Below are positions 47,743 through 59,539 of a DNA stretch of 64,000 bases, piece after piece. This DNA comes from Hanleya hanleyi (taxonomy: Eukaryota > Mollusca > Polyplacophora > Lepidopleurida > Hanleyidae), in contig JAVTVY010020307.1 in the NCBI GenBank assembly GCA_036873755.1, positions 1-64,000 of the forward strand, in the 5' to 3' direction. Under the pieces are notes generated by a model, which did not search any database, had not been told where the DNA came from, and saw nothing but the letters and a program-made list of their open reading frames with translations. The translations under genes and the position numbers were made by a program. The first letter of the stretch is position 1. Each line of letters opens with the position of its first letter.

Positions 47743-48310
47743 TATAATGTAATGCTACTTTCCCAAAATTACAGTTGTTTGAAGGATTTAAGGTGTAGAC
47801 CCCCTGCCCCCCCCCCCCCCCACACACTCCCTTAGTTCCAAGAAGTGTGATTGTTTTAGTCTTCCACCTGGGATGCATTAAGTAAGTCCTTACTCTATCT
47901 GTCTGTTACACCTAAATTGTGTAATCAAGTGCTAGAGTTTTGACTTGATGTTCCTAAAACTTCAATAGTAGACTGATTGAACATTCTTCAAAGATGTGCA
48001 TCTCCTATTTGTGAGATGAAATATTAGTATTTATCAAATTTATATTGTTTGGACTTTTCCATTTTCACCATCAATTAGCGTGTAACTTTAGCGTGTATAA
48101 TAAAGTAGCCCAGTAGTTTTAGCTGGATATTCCTGAAACTTCGCAGGGTTATTAAACTTGTTTTGGACTGCTGGTGTGTGAGCTTGTTTTGATGGCATTG
48201 ACTTTGAATATAAATTGTTGAATCCCAATAAAAACAGATATAAGACAAAATTAAGAGTATTGGACTCAATTCAATGATTGTAATTTGAGATTACCATGAT
48301 CTGTTTGCAG

Positions 48311-48516
48311 ATACAAATGCCAAGTGGATCTTGAACATTCTGTGGGAGATGCAGGGAATAGTTATGCACTTTGACACAAACATTGGGAAGAGGTTATCTG
48401 CTCTTGGTAACACACTGACCACTCTAGCTGGTCAGCCAGACTACGGCAGTGTGGAGGAGGATCTTCAGTGTGAACTTGAAGATGATGACGCTGATACGCC
48501 CCTTCTTAATCTACCG
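48311..48516 (+). CDS. BLTP1: BLTP1-like, exon 7 of the window
   Basis: 206 nt, phase 1 in and phase 0 out: TNAKWILNILWEMQGIVMHF, then DTNIGKRLSALGNTLTTLAG and an acidic tail CELEDDDADTPLLNLP. Acceptor TTTGCAG, donor CCG/GTATGC. NIGKRLSALGNTLTTL is the strongest family signature in the window. It joins exon 6 across a 15.8-kb intron. Confidence 0.95.
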
Positions 48517-48780
48517 GTATGCGTTGCCTTTTTTGGGGACGGGCGATGAGGAATTATAAATACTTTTCATATGCCTGCTGTGCGATGAGGTCATACAATA
48601 CGCTTATGTTTAATCCCATTGTTGACGGGGAAATGTCCAAAATACTAGGTGCAGAACGCATCACGTAAAAATAGAGGTACATGTACTGCTGATTTTCTTC
48701 TAGGAATGACACTTTATTATGTTACGGCACATTTTCATCTCATATTTGAAACAGAGGTCGAATGTGTTTTTTCCTAACAG

Positions 48781-48923
48781 ACTGAAGCAGCCTCCAGAAG
48801 ATCTGCCCAGATCATGGAGAGTTTGCCCTCCTTTGTCTACGACACATCCATTGAACCCAAACTGCGAGCCAGACTGATTGAGACAGAAATGAATGAACAG
48901 GCCAGAGTTGTACAGGACCTCAA
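48781..48923 (+). CDS. BLTP1: BLTP1-like, exon 8 of the window
   Basis: 143 nt, phase 0 in and phase 2 out: TEAASRRSAQIMESLPSFVY, then EMNEQARVVQDL. Acceptor CTAACAG, donor CTCAA/GTAAGC. The end joins exon 9 to give DLKQLGAS, which lines up with DLKKLGAS as I recall it from vertebrates. A short 264-bp intron precedes it. Confidence 0.88.
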
Positions 48924-49769
48924 GTAAGCTAATTAAATCACAAAATCCACTCTGCGATCTACTATTATTATCAGGTTTTCCCTTGACTAAATATGGCCGA
49001 CGTGGTGTTGTTGATGTCAGCATTGTCCATCCATCATCCGTGTCAACATGGTATGTCTCGAAGAATAATAGCCAGGCTTTCCTATTTTTTCCCTGCCAAG
49101 TTAGTGAGTGGGGACTATGGAAATGCTGTTCATTTGTTTGTCTGTCCGTCCCTTCGTCTGTGTGTCCATCCCAAATGTTGTGAATGCAATGTCTCAGTAA
49201 CATAGATGGCTAGAGCCTTGATCTGTGGTACAGTGATCATGTCTTAAGTTATGAGATCCTCAAGATCAGGTTCATTCAGGATTGACCTTGACCTATTTTC
49301 AAAGGTCATGGGTCAAAATGTGAATAGCAGTGCCAGTCCTTGTGAATACAATATCTGAGGGGCAATAGAGCTAGAACATTTGTATTTGACACGTTGCTGT
49401 CTTATGGGAGCCTTTAAGTCAATATCTAGGCGGTCTGACCTTGACCTATTTTCAAAGGCCACAGGCGGGTGGTTGGGTGGGTTCAGGTTCCTGTTGCTTC
49501 AATGCATTTTGCTGAGAAGCAACAGGAACTTGATAATGTGATGTCTAGCACTGTAATATCACTTGTCTTTATTGCACCATGTAAGCGTCCTGTCTGTGTC
49601 TTGCACGCTGTCCTCAGTGTTTTATAGGGTGGAAGGAGGGTGTCTGGTTCCATGCTGCTTCAAAGATTTCTTCTTTGATGTAGCAGGAACACAACTGGGC
49701 TGGGTGGTGCTTAGTTGGTTCGTCATGATATAGCTGAGATGTTGTTGAAAGTGACGTTGAATTCTATTC
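48924..49769. other. intron with GTCTGTCC-type repeat remnants and a hairpin
   Basis: Contains a repeat-head remnant near 49130-49180 (TTTGTCTGTCCGTCCC), a TTGACCTATTTTCAAAGG motif present twice (49285, 49441), and a perfect 14-bp hairpin at 49487-49529 (GTTCCTGTTGCTTC / GAAGCAACAGGAAC). No exon is seen. Confidence 0.55.
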
Positions 49770-50494
49770 ACTCACTCACTCTGTCACACAGACAGTAGGT
49801 GCCAGTCAATCTACTATTGCAGGATATAGCAGGAAGTGTGTAAGTGGATTAATCTATACTGTATTGTTTTACTCTGTCACACAGACAGTTAGGTGCCAGT
49901 CAATCTACTATTGAGATGGAGATAGTATAGCAGGAAGTGTGTAAGTGGATTAATCTATACTGTATTGTTCTACTCTGTCACACAGACAGTTAGGTGCCAG
50001 TCAATCTACTATTGAGATGGAGATAGTATAGCATGCAGGAAGTGTGTAGGTGGACTAATCTATACTGTATTGTTCTACTTTGTCACACAGACAGTTAGGT
50101 GCCAGTCAATCTACTATATAGCTGGAGATAGTATAGCAGGAAGTGCGTAGGTGGACTAATCTATACTGCATTGTTCTACTCTGTCACACAGACAGTTAGG
50201 TGCCAGTCAATCTACTATATAGCTGGAGATATTATAGCAGGAAGTGTGTAGGTGGACTAATCTATACTGCATTGTTCTACTCTGTCACACAGACAGTTAG
50301 GTGCCAGTCAATCTACTATTGAGATGGAGATAGTATAGCAGGAAGTGTGTAGGTGGACTAATCTATACTGTATTGTTCTACTCTGTCACACAGACAGTTA
50401 GGTGCCAGTCAATCTACTATATAGCTGGAGATAGTATAGCTGGAAGTGTGTAGGTGGACTAATCTATACTGTATTGTTCTACTCCGTCACACAG
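49770..50494 (+). repeat. 101-bp array built on a 3' splice site plus exon start
   Basis: Eight copies: CACACAG/ACAG junctions start at 49788, 49881, 49982, 50087, 50188, 50289, 50390 and 50491, and the last is the real acceptor of exon 9. Each unit has about 39 nt of exon start (ACAGTTAGGTGCCAGTCAAT, CTACTATTGAGATGGAGAT), then 62 nt of intron-like sequence (AGTATAGCAGGAAGTGTGTA ... TTCTACTCTGTCACACAG). Early units carry GTGTAAGTGG, a good 5' splice site; later ones have GTGTAGGTGG. Confidence 0.93.
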
Positions 50495-50618
50495 ACAGTT
50501 AGGTGCCAGTCAATCTACTATTGAGATGGAGATGAGAAAGTTGGAAGAATTACAACATGTCATCTTCAACGACTTCAGGAGAGATGTCTTCAACAGGATC
50601 CGAAAACAGAGTGAACGG
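50495..50618 (+). CDS. BLTP1: BLTP1-like, exon 9 of the window
   Basis: 124 nt, completing the codon from exon 8: QLGASQSTIEMEMRKLEE, then LQHVIFNDFRRDVFNRIRKQ and SER. The start is placed at 50495 (CACACAG/ACAG) because the alternative AG four bases later would put an in-frame TAG. Donor CGG/GTGAGA. Both splice junctions abut tandem arrays. The helical, charged composition fits the family region DLKKLGAS...DIRRDVRKKL. Confidence 0.9.
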
Positions 50619-50620
50619 GT

Positions 50621-51230
50621 GAGAATAGTAAAACCACTCACAGACTATTAGTTAACCCACACACAGGCTAATAGTTAGACCACACACAGGCTAACAGTTA
50701 GACCACACACAGGCTAATAGTTAAACCACACATAGGCTAATAGTTAAACCCACTCCCAGGCTAATAGTTAAACCACTCTCAGGCTCATAGTTAAAACACA
50801 CACAGGCTAATAGTTAAACCACACACAGGCTAATAGTTAAACCAGAAACAGGCTAATAGTTAAACCACACACAGGCTAATATAGTTAAACCAAACACAGG
50901 CTAATAGTTAAACCACACACAGGCTAACAGTTAAACCACACACAGGCTAATAGGTAAACCACTCCCAGGCTAATAGTTAAATCACTCCCAGGCTAATAAT
51001 AGTTAAACTACACAGGCTAATAGTTAAACCACACACAGGCTAACAGTTAAACCACACACAGGCTAATAGTTAAATCACACACAGGCTAATAGTTAAACCA
51101 CACACAGGCTAATAGTTAAACCACACACAGGCTAATAGTTAAACCACTCCCAGGCTAATAGTTAAACCACACACAGATAGTTAAACCACTCCCAGGCTAA
51201 TAGTTAAACCACTCCCAGGCTAATGATTAA
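50621..51230 (+). repeat. second 23-bp array, starting at intron nucleotide +3
   Basis: Unit GCTAATAGTTAAACCACACA plus CAG. Counting back in register, unit 1 is GAGAATAGTAAAACCACTCA plus CAG at 50621-50643, immediately after the GT of the exon 9 donor, with 19 of 23 positions equal to the consensus. About 26 units follow, with CACTCCCAG variants towards the end. Confidence 0.92.
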
Positions 51231-51427
51231 TTTTTTAATACAACACTTTGATTTACAGTATTGAACCTTGATAAACCAGAAACCTGTCAAGTTGAGGGGA
51301 TTGTACAATACTTGTTGGGGGAACTTTTCTAAATATTCAATAATTTGGTCAGTCACTTTCAGTTATAAGAATGATATGATAGTTTCTACATAGTCAGTTT
51401 GTTAGACTGTTTTATTTCCATCTACAG

Positions 51428-51522
51428 GCGTCTGTACTGAAGGACAAGCTGGGGTTAGGTCACAAACCTGCCCATTCCAGGTCAAGGTCATTTGGGGGTC
51501 ATCATGGCAAGAAGAGGCCCAG
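51428..51522 (+). CDS. BLTP1: BLTP1-like, exon 10 of the window
   Basis: 95 nt, phase 0 in and phase 2 out: ASVLKDKLGLGHKPAHSRSR, then SFGGHHGKKRP. Acceptor TCTACAG, donor CCCAG/GTATGA. LKDKLGLGHKPAHSRSRS parallels the vertebrate LKDKWGLSYKPSYSRSKS as I recall it. The next exon is not within the window; the intron runs for at least 12.4 kb of satellite. Confidence 0.92.
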
Positions 51523-51599
51523 GTATGAAATAACATTTACAGTAACAATGACCAAGTGTTTCAGAAATTAAATCCTATGAAGCACCATTTCAGATGTCC

Positions 51600-54500
51600 A
51601 GTGAGAGAGCAATTGTAGAGCTGTGGGGAATCTGGTCACAGAGATGATATTAGTGAGAGAGCAATTGTATAGCTGTGGGGAATCTGGTCACCGAGATGAT
51701 ATTAGTGAGAGAGCAATTGTAGAGCTGTGGGGAATCTGGTCACAGAGATGATATTAGTGAGAGAGCAATTGTAGAGCTGCGAGGAATCTGGTCACAGAGA
51801 TGATATTAGTGAGAGAGCAATTGTAGAGCTGTGGGGAATCTGGCCACAGAGATGATATTAGTGAGAGAGCAATTGTAGAGCTGTGGGAAATCTGGCCACA
51901 GAGATGATATTAGTGAGAGAGCAATTGTAGAGCTGTGGGGAATCTGGTCACAGAGATGATATTAGTGAGAGAGAAATTGTAGAGCTGTGCGAAATCTGGC
52001 CACAGAGATGATATTGTGAGAGAGCAATTGTAGAGCTGTGAGGAATCTGGTCACAGAAATGATATTAGTGAGAGAGCAATTGTAGAGCTGTGGGGTATCT
52101 GGTCACAGAGATGATATTAGTGAGAGAGCAATTGTAGAGCTGTGAGGAATCTTGTCACAGAGATGATATTAGTGAGAGAGCAATTGTAGAGCTGTGGGGA
52201 ATCTGGTCACAGAGATGATATTAGTGAGAGAGCAATTGTAGAGCTGTGAGGAATCTGGTCACAGAGATGATATTAGTGAGAGAGCAATTGTAGAGCTGTG
52301 AGGAATCTGGCCACAGAGATGATATTAGTGAGAGAGCAATTGTAGAGCTGTGGGGAATCTGGCCACAGAGATGATATTAGTGAGAGAGCAATTGTAGAGC
52401 TGTGGGGAATCTGGTCACAGAGATGATATTAGTGAGAGAGCAATTGTAGAGCTGTGAGGAATCTGGTCACAGAGATGATATTAGTGAGAGAGCAATTGTA
52501 GAGCTGTGAGGAATCTGGCCACAGAGATGATATTAGCGAGAGAGCAATTGTAGAGCTGTGGGGAATCTGGTCACAGAGATGATATTAGTGAGAGAGCAAT
52601 TGTAGAGCTGTGGGGAATCTGGTCACAGAGATGATATTAGTGAGAGAGCAATTGTAGAGCTGTGAGGTATCTGGTCACAGAGATGATATTAGTGAGAGAG
52701 CAATTGTAGAGCTGTGAGGTATCTGGTCACAGAGATGATATTAGTGAGAGAGCAATTGTAGAGCTGTGAGGTATCTGGTCACAGAGATGATATTAGTGAG
52801 AGCAATTGTAGAGCTGTGGGGTATCTGGTCACAGAGATGATATTAGTGAGAGAGCAATTGTAGAGCTGTGGGGTATCTGGTCACAGAGATGATATTAGTG
52901 AGAGAGCAATTGTAGAGCTGTGAGGTATCTGGTCACAGAGATGATATTAGTGAGAGAGCAATTGTAGAGCTGTGGGGTATCTGGTCACAGAGATGATATT
53001 AGTGAGAGAGCAATTGTAGAGCTGTGGGTTATCTGGTCACAGAGATGATATTAGTGAGAGAGCAATTGTAGAGCTGTGGGGTATCTGGTCACAGAGATGA
53101 TATTAGTGAGGGTCACAGAGATGATATTAGTGAGAGAGCAATTGTAGAGCTGTGGGGAATCTGGTCACAGAGATGATATTAGTGAGAGAGCAATTGTAGA
53201 GCTGTGAGGAATCTGGTCACAGAGATGATATTAGTGAGAGAGCAATTGTAGAGCTGTGAGGAATCTGGGCACAGAGATGATATTAGTGAGAGAGCAATTG
53301 TAGAGCTGTGGGGAATCTGGCCACGGAGATGATATTAGTGAGAGAGCAATTGTAGAGCTGTGGGGAATCTGGCCACAGAGATGATATTAGTGAGAGAGCA
53401 ATTGTAGAGCTGTGGGGTATCTGGTCACAGGGATGATATTAGTGAGAGAGCAATTGTAGAGCTGTGAGGTATCTGGTCACAGGGATGATATTAGTGAGAG
53501 AGCAATTGTAGAGCTGTGAGGTATCTGGTCACAGAGATGATCTTAGTGAGAGAGCAATTGTAGAGCTGTGGGGTATCTGGTCACAGAGATGATATTAGTG
53601 AGAGAGCAATTGTAGAGCTGTGAGGTATCTGGTCACAAAGATGATATTAGTGAGAGAGCAATTGTAGAGCTGTGAGGAATCTGGTCACAGAGATGATATT
53701 AGTGAGAGAGCAATTGTAGAGCTGTGAGGTATCTGGTCACAGAGATGATATTAGTGAGAGAGCAATTGTAGAGCTGTGAGGTATCTGGCCACAGAGATGA
53801 TATTAGTGAGAGAGCAATGTAGAGCTGTGGGGTATCTGGTCACAGAGATGATATTAGTGAGAGAGCAATTGTAGAGCTGTGAGGAATCTGGTCACAGAGA
53901 TGATATTAGTGAGAGAGCAATTGTAGAGCTGTGAGGAATCTGGCCACAGAGATGATATTAGTGAGAGAGCAATTGTAGAGCTGTCGGGAATCTGGTCACA
54001 GAGATGATATTAGTGAGAGAGCAATTGTAGAGCTGTGGGGAATCTGGTCACAGAGATGATATATTAGTGAGAGAGCAATTGTAGAGCTGTGAGGTATCTG
54101 GTCGCAGAGATGATATTAGTGAGAGAGCAATTGTAGAGCTGTGAGGTATCTGGTCACAGAGATGATATTAGTGAGAGAGCAATTGTAGAGCTGTGAGGTA
54201 TCTGGTCACGGAGATGATATTAGTGAGAGAGCAATTGTAGAGCTGTGAGGTATCTGGTCTAAGAGAGGATATTAGTGAGAGAGCAATTGTAGAGCTGTGA
54301 GGAATCTGGTCACAGAGATGATATTAGTGAGAGAGCAATTGTAGAGCTGTGAGGTATCTGGTCACAGAGATGATATTAGTGAGAGAGCAATTGTAGAGCT
54401 GTGAGGTATCTGGTCACAGAGATGATATTAGTGAGAGAGCAATTGTAGAGCTGTGAGGAATCTGGTCACAGAGATGATATTAGTGAGAGAGCAATTGTAG

Positions 54501-57280
54501 AGCTGTGAGGTATCTGGTCACAGAGATGATATTAGTGAGAGCAGTTGTAGAGCTGTGAGGTATCTGGCCACAGAGATGATATTAGTGAGAGAGCAATTGT
54601 AGAATTGTGGGGTATCTGGTCACAAAGATGATATTAGTGAGAGAGCAATTGTAGAGCTGTGAGGAATCGGGTCACAGAGATGATATTAGTGAGAGAGCAA
54701 TTGTAGAGCTGTGAGGTATCTGGTCACAGAGATGATATTAGTGAGAGAGCAATTGTAGAGCTGTGAGGTATCTGGTCACGGAGATGATATTAGTGAGAGA
54801 GCAATTGTAGAGCTGTGAGGTATCTGGTCTAAGAGAGATAGCTAGTGAGAGAGCAATTGTAGAGCTGTGAGAATCTGGTCACAGAGATGATATTAGTGAG
54901 AGAGCTGCTCAGGGAGCTGCAGGTATCTGGTCACAGAGATGCTATTAGTGAGAGAGCAATTTTAGAGAGCGTGTGAGGTATCTGGTCACAGAGATGATAT
55001 TAGTGAGAGAGCAATTGTAGAGCTGTGAGGTATCTGGTCCCAGAGATGATATTAGTGAGAGAGCAATTCTAGAGCTGTGGAGTATCTGGTCACAGAGATG
55101 ATATTAGTGAGAGAGCAATTTTAGAGCTGTGAGGTATCTGGCCACAGAGATATTAGTGAGAGAGCAATTGTAGAGCTGTGAGGTATCTGGCCACAGAGAT
55201 GATGTTAGTGAGAGAGCAATTGTAGAGCTGTGAGGTATCTGGCCACAGAGATGATATTAGTGAGAGGGCAATTGTAGAGCTGTGAGGTATCTGGCCACAG
55301 AGATGATATTAGTGAGAGAGCAATTGTAGAGCTGTGAGGTATCTGGTCACAGAGATTTTAGTGAGAGAGCAATTGTAGAGCTGTGAGGTATCTGGTCACA
55401 GAGATGATATTAGTGAGAGAGCAATTGTAGAGCTGTAAGGTATCTGGTCACAGAGATGATATTAGTGAGAGAGCAATTGTAGAGCTGTGAGGAATCTGGT
55501 CACAGAGATGACAAGTTATTAGTGAGAGAGCAATTGTAGAGCTGTGAGGAATCGGGTCACAGAGATGATATTAGTGAGAGAGCAATTGTAGAGCTGTGAG
55601 GTATCTGGTCCCAGAGATGATATTAGTGAGAGAGCAATTCTAGAGCTGTGGAGTATCTGGTCACAGAGATGATATTAGTGAGAGAGCAATTTTAGAGCTG
55701 TGAGGTATCTGGCCACAGAGATATTAGTGAGAGAGCAATTGTAGAGCTGTGAGGTATCTGGCCACAGAGATGATGTTAGTGAGAGAGCAATTGTAGAGCT
55801 GTGAGGTATCTGGCCACAGAGATGATATTAGTGAGAGGGCAATTGTAGAGCTGTGAGGTATCTGGCCACAGAGATGATATTAGTGAGAGAGCAATTGTAG
55901 AGCTGTGAGGTATCTGGTCACAGAGATTTTAGTGAGAGAGCAATTGTAGAGCTGTGAGGTATCTGGTCACAGAGATGATATTAGTGAGAGAGCAATTGTA
56001 GAGCTGTGAGGTATCTGGTCACAGAGATGATATTAGTGAGAGAGCAATTGTAGAGCTGTGAGGTATCTGGTCACAGAGATGATATTAGTGAGAGAGCAAT
56101 TGTAGAGCTGTGAGGTATCTGGTCACAGAGATGATATTAGTGAGAGAGCAATTGTAGAGCTGTGAGGTATCTGGTCACAGAGATGATATTAGTGAGAGAG
56201 CAATTGTAGAGCTGTGAGGTATCTGGTCACAGAGATGATATTAGTGAGAGAGCAATTGTAGAGCTGTGAGGTATTCGGTCACAGAGATGATATTAGTGAG
56301 AGAGCAATTGTAGAGCTGTGAGGTATCTGGTCACAGAGATGATATTAGTGAGAGAGCAATTGTAGAGCTGTGAGGTATCTCGCCACAGAGATGATATTAG
56401 TGAGATAGCAATTGTAGAGCTGTGGGGTATATGGTCACAGAGATGATATTAGTGAGAGAGCAATTGTAGAGCTGTGAGGTATCTGGCCACAGAGATGATA
56501 TTAGTGAGAGAGCAATGTAGAGCTGTGGGGTATCTGGTCACAGAGATGATATTAGTGAGAGAGCAATTGTAGAGCTGTGAGGAATCTGGTCACAGAGATG
56601 ATATTAGTGAGAGAGCAATTGTAGAGCTGTGAGGTATCTGGTCACAGAGATGATATTAGTGAGAGAGCAATTGTAGAGCTGTGAGGTATCTGGTCACAGA
56701 GATGATATTAGTGAGAGAGCAATTGTAGAGCTGTGAGGTATCTGGTCACAGAGATGATATTAGTGAGAGAGCAATTGTAGAGCTGTGAGGTATCTGGTCA
56801 CAGAGATGATATTAGTGAGAGAGCAATTGTAGAGCTGTGAGGTATCTGGTCACAGAGAGGATAATAGTGAGAGAGCAATTGTAGAGCTGTGAGGAATCTG
56901 GTCACAGAGATGATATTAGTGAGAGAGCAATTGTAGAGCTGTGAGGTATCTGGTCACAGAGGTGATATTAATGAGAGAGCAATTGTAGAGCTGTGAGGTA
57001 TCTGGTCACAGAGATGATATTAGTGAGAGCAATTGTAGAGCTGTGAGGTATCTGGCCACAGAGATGATATTAGTGAGAGAGCAATTGTAGAATTGTGGGG
57101 TATCTGGTCACAAAGATGATATTAGTGAGAGAGCAATTGTAGAGCTGTGAGGAATCGGGTCACAGAGATGATATTAGTGAGAGAGCAATTGTAGAGCTGT
57201 GAGGTATCTGGTCACAGAGATGATATTAGTGAGAGAGCAATTGTAGAGCTGTGGAGTATCTGGTCACAGAGATGATATTA
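51600..57280. repeat. 52-bp satellite array, block 1
   Basis: About 109 units of 52 bp: GTGAGAGAGCAATTGTAGAG, CTGTGAGGTATCTGGTCACA, GAGATGATATTA. Main variants are GAGGTATC/GGGGAATC and GGTCACAG/GGCCACAG. Early units favour GAATC, later units GTATC. A scrambled patch lies at 54820-54970. A longer segment (about 55020-55430) is copied again at about 55590-56000 (period about 571 bp), marked by GATGATGTTAG, GAGAGGGCAATT and GAGATTTTAG. Confidence 0.97.
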
Positions 57281-59539
57281 CCTCGAATCCTGAATGATCC
57301 AGAGGTACGCAACGCTGTACCAAACTATTTTAAGTTCACAGAACCTCCTTGCATTTCATATAAGTACACTAAATCTATAGCCACCAAAATATTCAATTAC
57401 TCCAATACTGTCCAGGAGTTTGACTGGAACTTATACACGTCAGGAGGCTATAGTTGTGATTGTGAATCGTCGAACTTTATCTATACACCATGCAAACATA
57501 TTGTGACTGGTGACCTTTATGTGGTGAGTGATAAGGATCTGAAATTACTCCTGATGAAGGGACCTAAATATAGAGAGCCAAGAAGAATAAATCTGAAGGC
57601 CGACCAGAAGATAGTCCTGTCTGCATTGGAACAGTATGTTATTGATTGGTCTAAGCGAGAAAAAGTTGAACCTACAGTACTCGCTGATTGGCTGGACCTC
57701 ACCAAGAGCAAGGTCGTTGAAACAATCCGCCATATTGACAGAAGTACTCTTCCCCAAACAAAACAAGTTCTGAGAAGCCTCAATTCGCAAGAAGTTCTAG
57801 CAAATCTCCAGAGTAAATTCGTCATAGTCCCAGCAGACAAAGCTCCGAATAATATAATATTCATATGTAAATATTACTATTACCAGGTGCTGGTTAAAAA
57901 ATTGAGTGTAGACATATCTTCATCAAATAAGTCTACTTACTCCCAAACTGCATTTACTCCGGAAGATTTATTTAACAATCACAAAAAGTTTCTCAGGGAA
58001 AGAGGTATTTGTCTTCCAACCAATCATAACGACATACCAAAACTATACTGGGCTCCCAAAATGCATAAATCACCATACAAAGCTAGATTCATAGCTGGTT
58101 CTAGAAGCTGCACCACCAAGCTTCTTTCAACCCTATTGACGGGGGCCCTTCAGGAGGTAAAAGCATTTTGGGAAAGGTATTGCGCCACTATTTCTAAGAA
58201 CTCTGGCGTTGAATGTATGTGGATATTGAAAAACTCAAAATGTCTTACGGAAGAGCTTGATGCTAAAGGTCACATACCGTACAGACATGTATCCACATGG
58301 GATTTCTCGACTCTCTATACTACAATCCCTCATCAGGACCTTATTGACCGTCTAAGTTCATTAATAGTATCTGTGTTCAAGAAAACTGATTGTAGATATA
58401 TTAATGTCGGAAGCCATAAAGCATTCTTTAGCTCGACTACATACAAGAGATATCATTCATGGGATGTTTCTTTGTTTATAGAGTTGCTTTAATTTCTCAT
58501 TAAAAATATCTATGTGAAATTTGGCAACACAATATATCAGCAGGATATAGGTATTCCAATTGGTACTAATTGTGCACCCCTGTTGGGCGACCTGTATCTG
58601 TTCTCCTATGAATATGACTATATGCAGGCGCTTTCAAAAACCGATCCATTCAAAGCCCGTTCCTTCTCATTCACCAAACGCTATAGACGATCTTCTCGCT
58701 GTGGATAATCGCTATATAAATGACGCAGTGAAGGATATATATCCACCTTCACTGGATTTGAAGGAAACTACAGATAGCCCTACAGGCACATCTCATTTAG
58801 ATCTCTATAAAAATGAAGCGGGCATTCTCTCTCGTCGGCTTTATGACAAAAGAGATGATTACAATTTCGACATCGTAAACTATCCCTTTCTGGATAGTAA
58901 TATTCCAGTGGGACCTGCATATGGCGTGTACATATCTCGCTTAGTAGCATTTGCTAGATCCTGTGTTAAATGTGATGATTTTAATCAACGTCACAAAACA
59001 TTGTTGCAGAAACTTATAAAACAGGGCTATTCCACCAAGCGCCTCCACTCAAAGTTTCTCAAATTTGGCGATACATATCGCATGCTGATAGCAAAATACG
59101 AACGTAGCGTGCAAGATCTATGGCGCTACGTTTCGTAACTTGTGTCTAATTCAGCTTAACCCGGGGCTAGGGGCCGTATGAACCCATGTACTTCAAGATC
59201 CTCATGGTACTCATATGAACAGTCACAATCAAAGCGTGACTGAGATACATCTTTGTTTTTAGATGACGACTCTATAACGAATATTATGGATTAAGAATAC
59301 TGATCAGCGATACGGATTTGATATTTTTGGAACATCATGATGTCTTGCCGGCATCATTGAAAACTGTTGACCGCTTCTCTCTTGCAGGAAACAAGCCTAT
59401 GTTTATGTATACTATGATTGTCTTTTTGAATTTGGTGCTATACTGTTATATGGAAAATGGAATAGGTCTTTGGATTATGGACGCGGATATTCTCTAATGG
59501 ACGACGGCTGGATTATGAATGACGGACTAGACGCTTGTA
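57281..59539 (+). pseudogene. Penelope-like retroelement, 5'-truncated, broken reverse transcriptase
   Basis: 2.26 kb inserted into the 52-bp satellite, with ATTA at 57277-57280 and 59540-59543. The reading frame from 57281 carries reverse-transcriptase blocks: VIVPADKAPNNI, YWAPKMHKSPYKARFIAGSR, STWDFSTLYTTIPH, and after the breaks IGIPIGTNCAPLLGDL and IYDKR-like RLYDKRDDYNFDIVNYPFLD. Penelope-like assignment is from this motif style (known family: telomerase-related reverse transcriptase with GIY-YIG endonuclease). No GIY-YIG domain is seen; it may be in the missing 5' part, as in Naiad-type elements. Breaks: an in-frame TAA at 58490-58492 and a frameshift near 58683, at the YxDD catalytic motif. 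The last frame ends at 59138. A non-coding 3' tail of about 400 bp follows. Confidence 0.75.

Larger units (their letters stand above)
5896..51522 (+). other. BLTP1: BLTP1 (KIAA1109/Tweek)-like gene, internal segment of ten exons
   Basis: Ten exons (5896-5979, 11733-11829, 22940-23013, 24757-24894, 31849-31972, 32317-32463, 48311-48516, 48781-48923, 50495-50618, 51428-51522) join with consistent phase at every junction into 1232 nt, or 410 codons plus 2 nt, with no stop. All introns are GT-AG. The family is known as a roughly 5000-residue bridge-like lipid-transfer protein that spans membrane contact sites and moves phospholipids through a hydrophobic groove. It acts in endocytosis and synaptic vesicle recycling (Drosophila tweek). 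Recognition is from memory of the vertebrate protein: the blocks LQLTVDDMGIC, ADDFETSWDDWKP, VPEGTYEVCSRT, NIGKRLSALGNTLTTL and LKDKLGLGHKP appear in the same order. The segment is internal, so both ends of the gene are outside the window. Introns range from 264 bp to 15.8 kb, and the long ones are filled with repeats and transposons. Confidence 0.88.

Noticed and set aside
50495..50498. Exon 9 starting at 50499 after ACAG
   Set aside because: Joining exon 8 there creates an in-frame TAG. The AG four bases upstream keeps the frame and gives the family-like DLKQLGAS.
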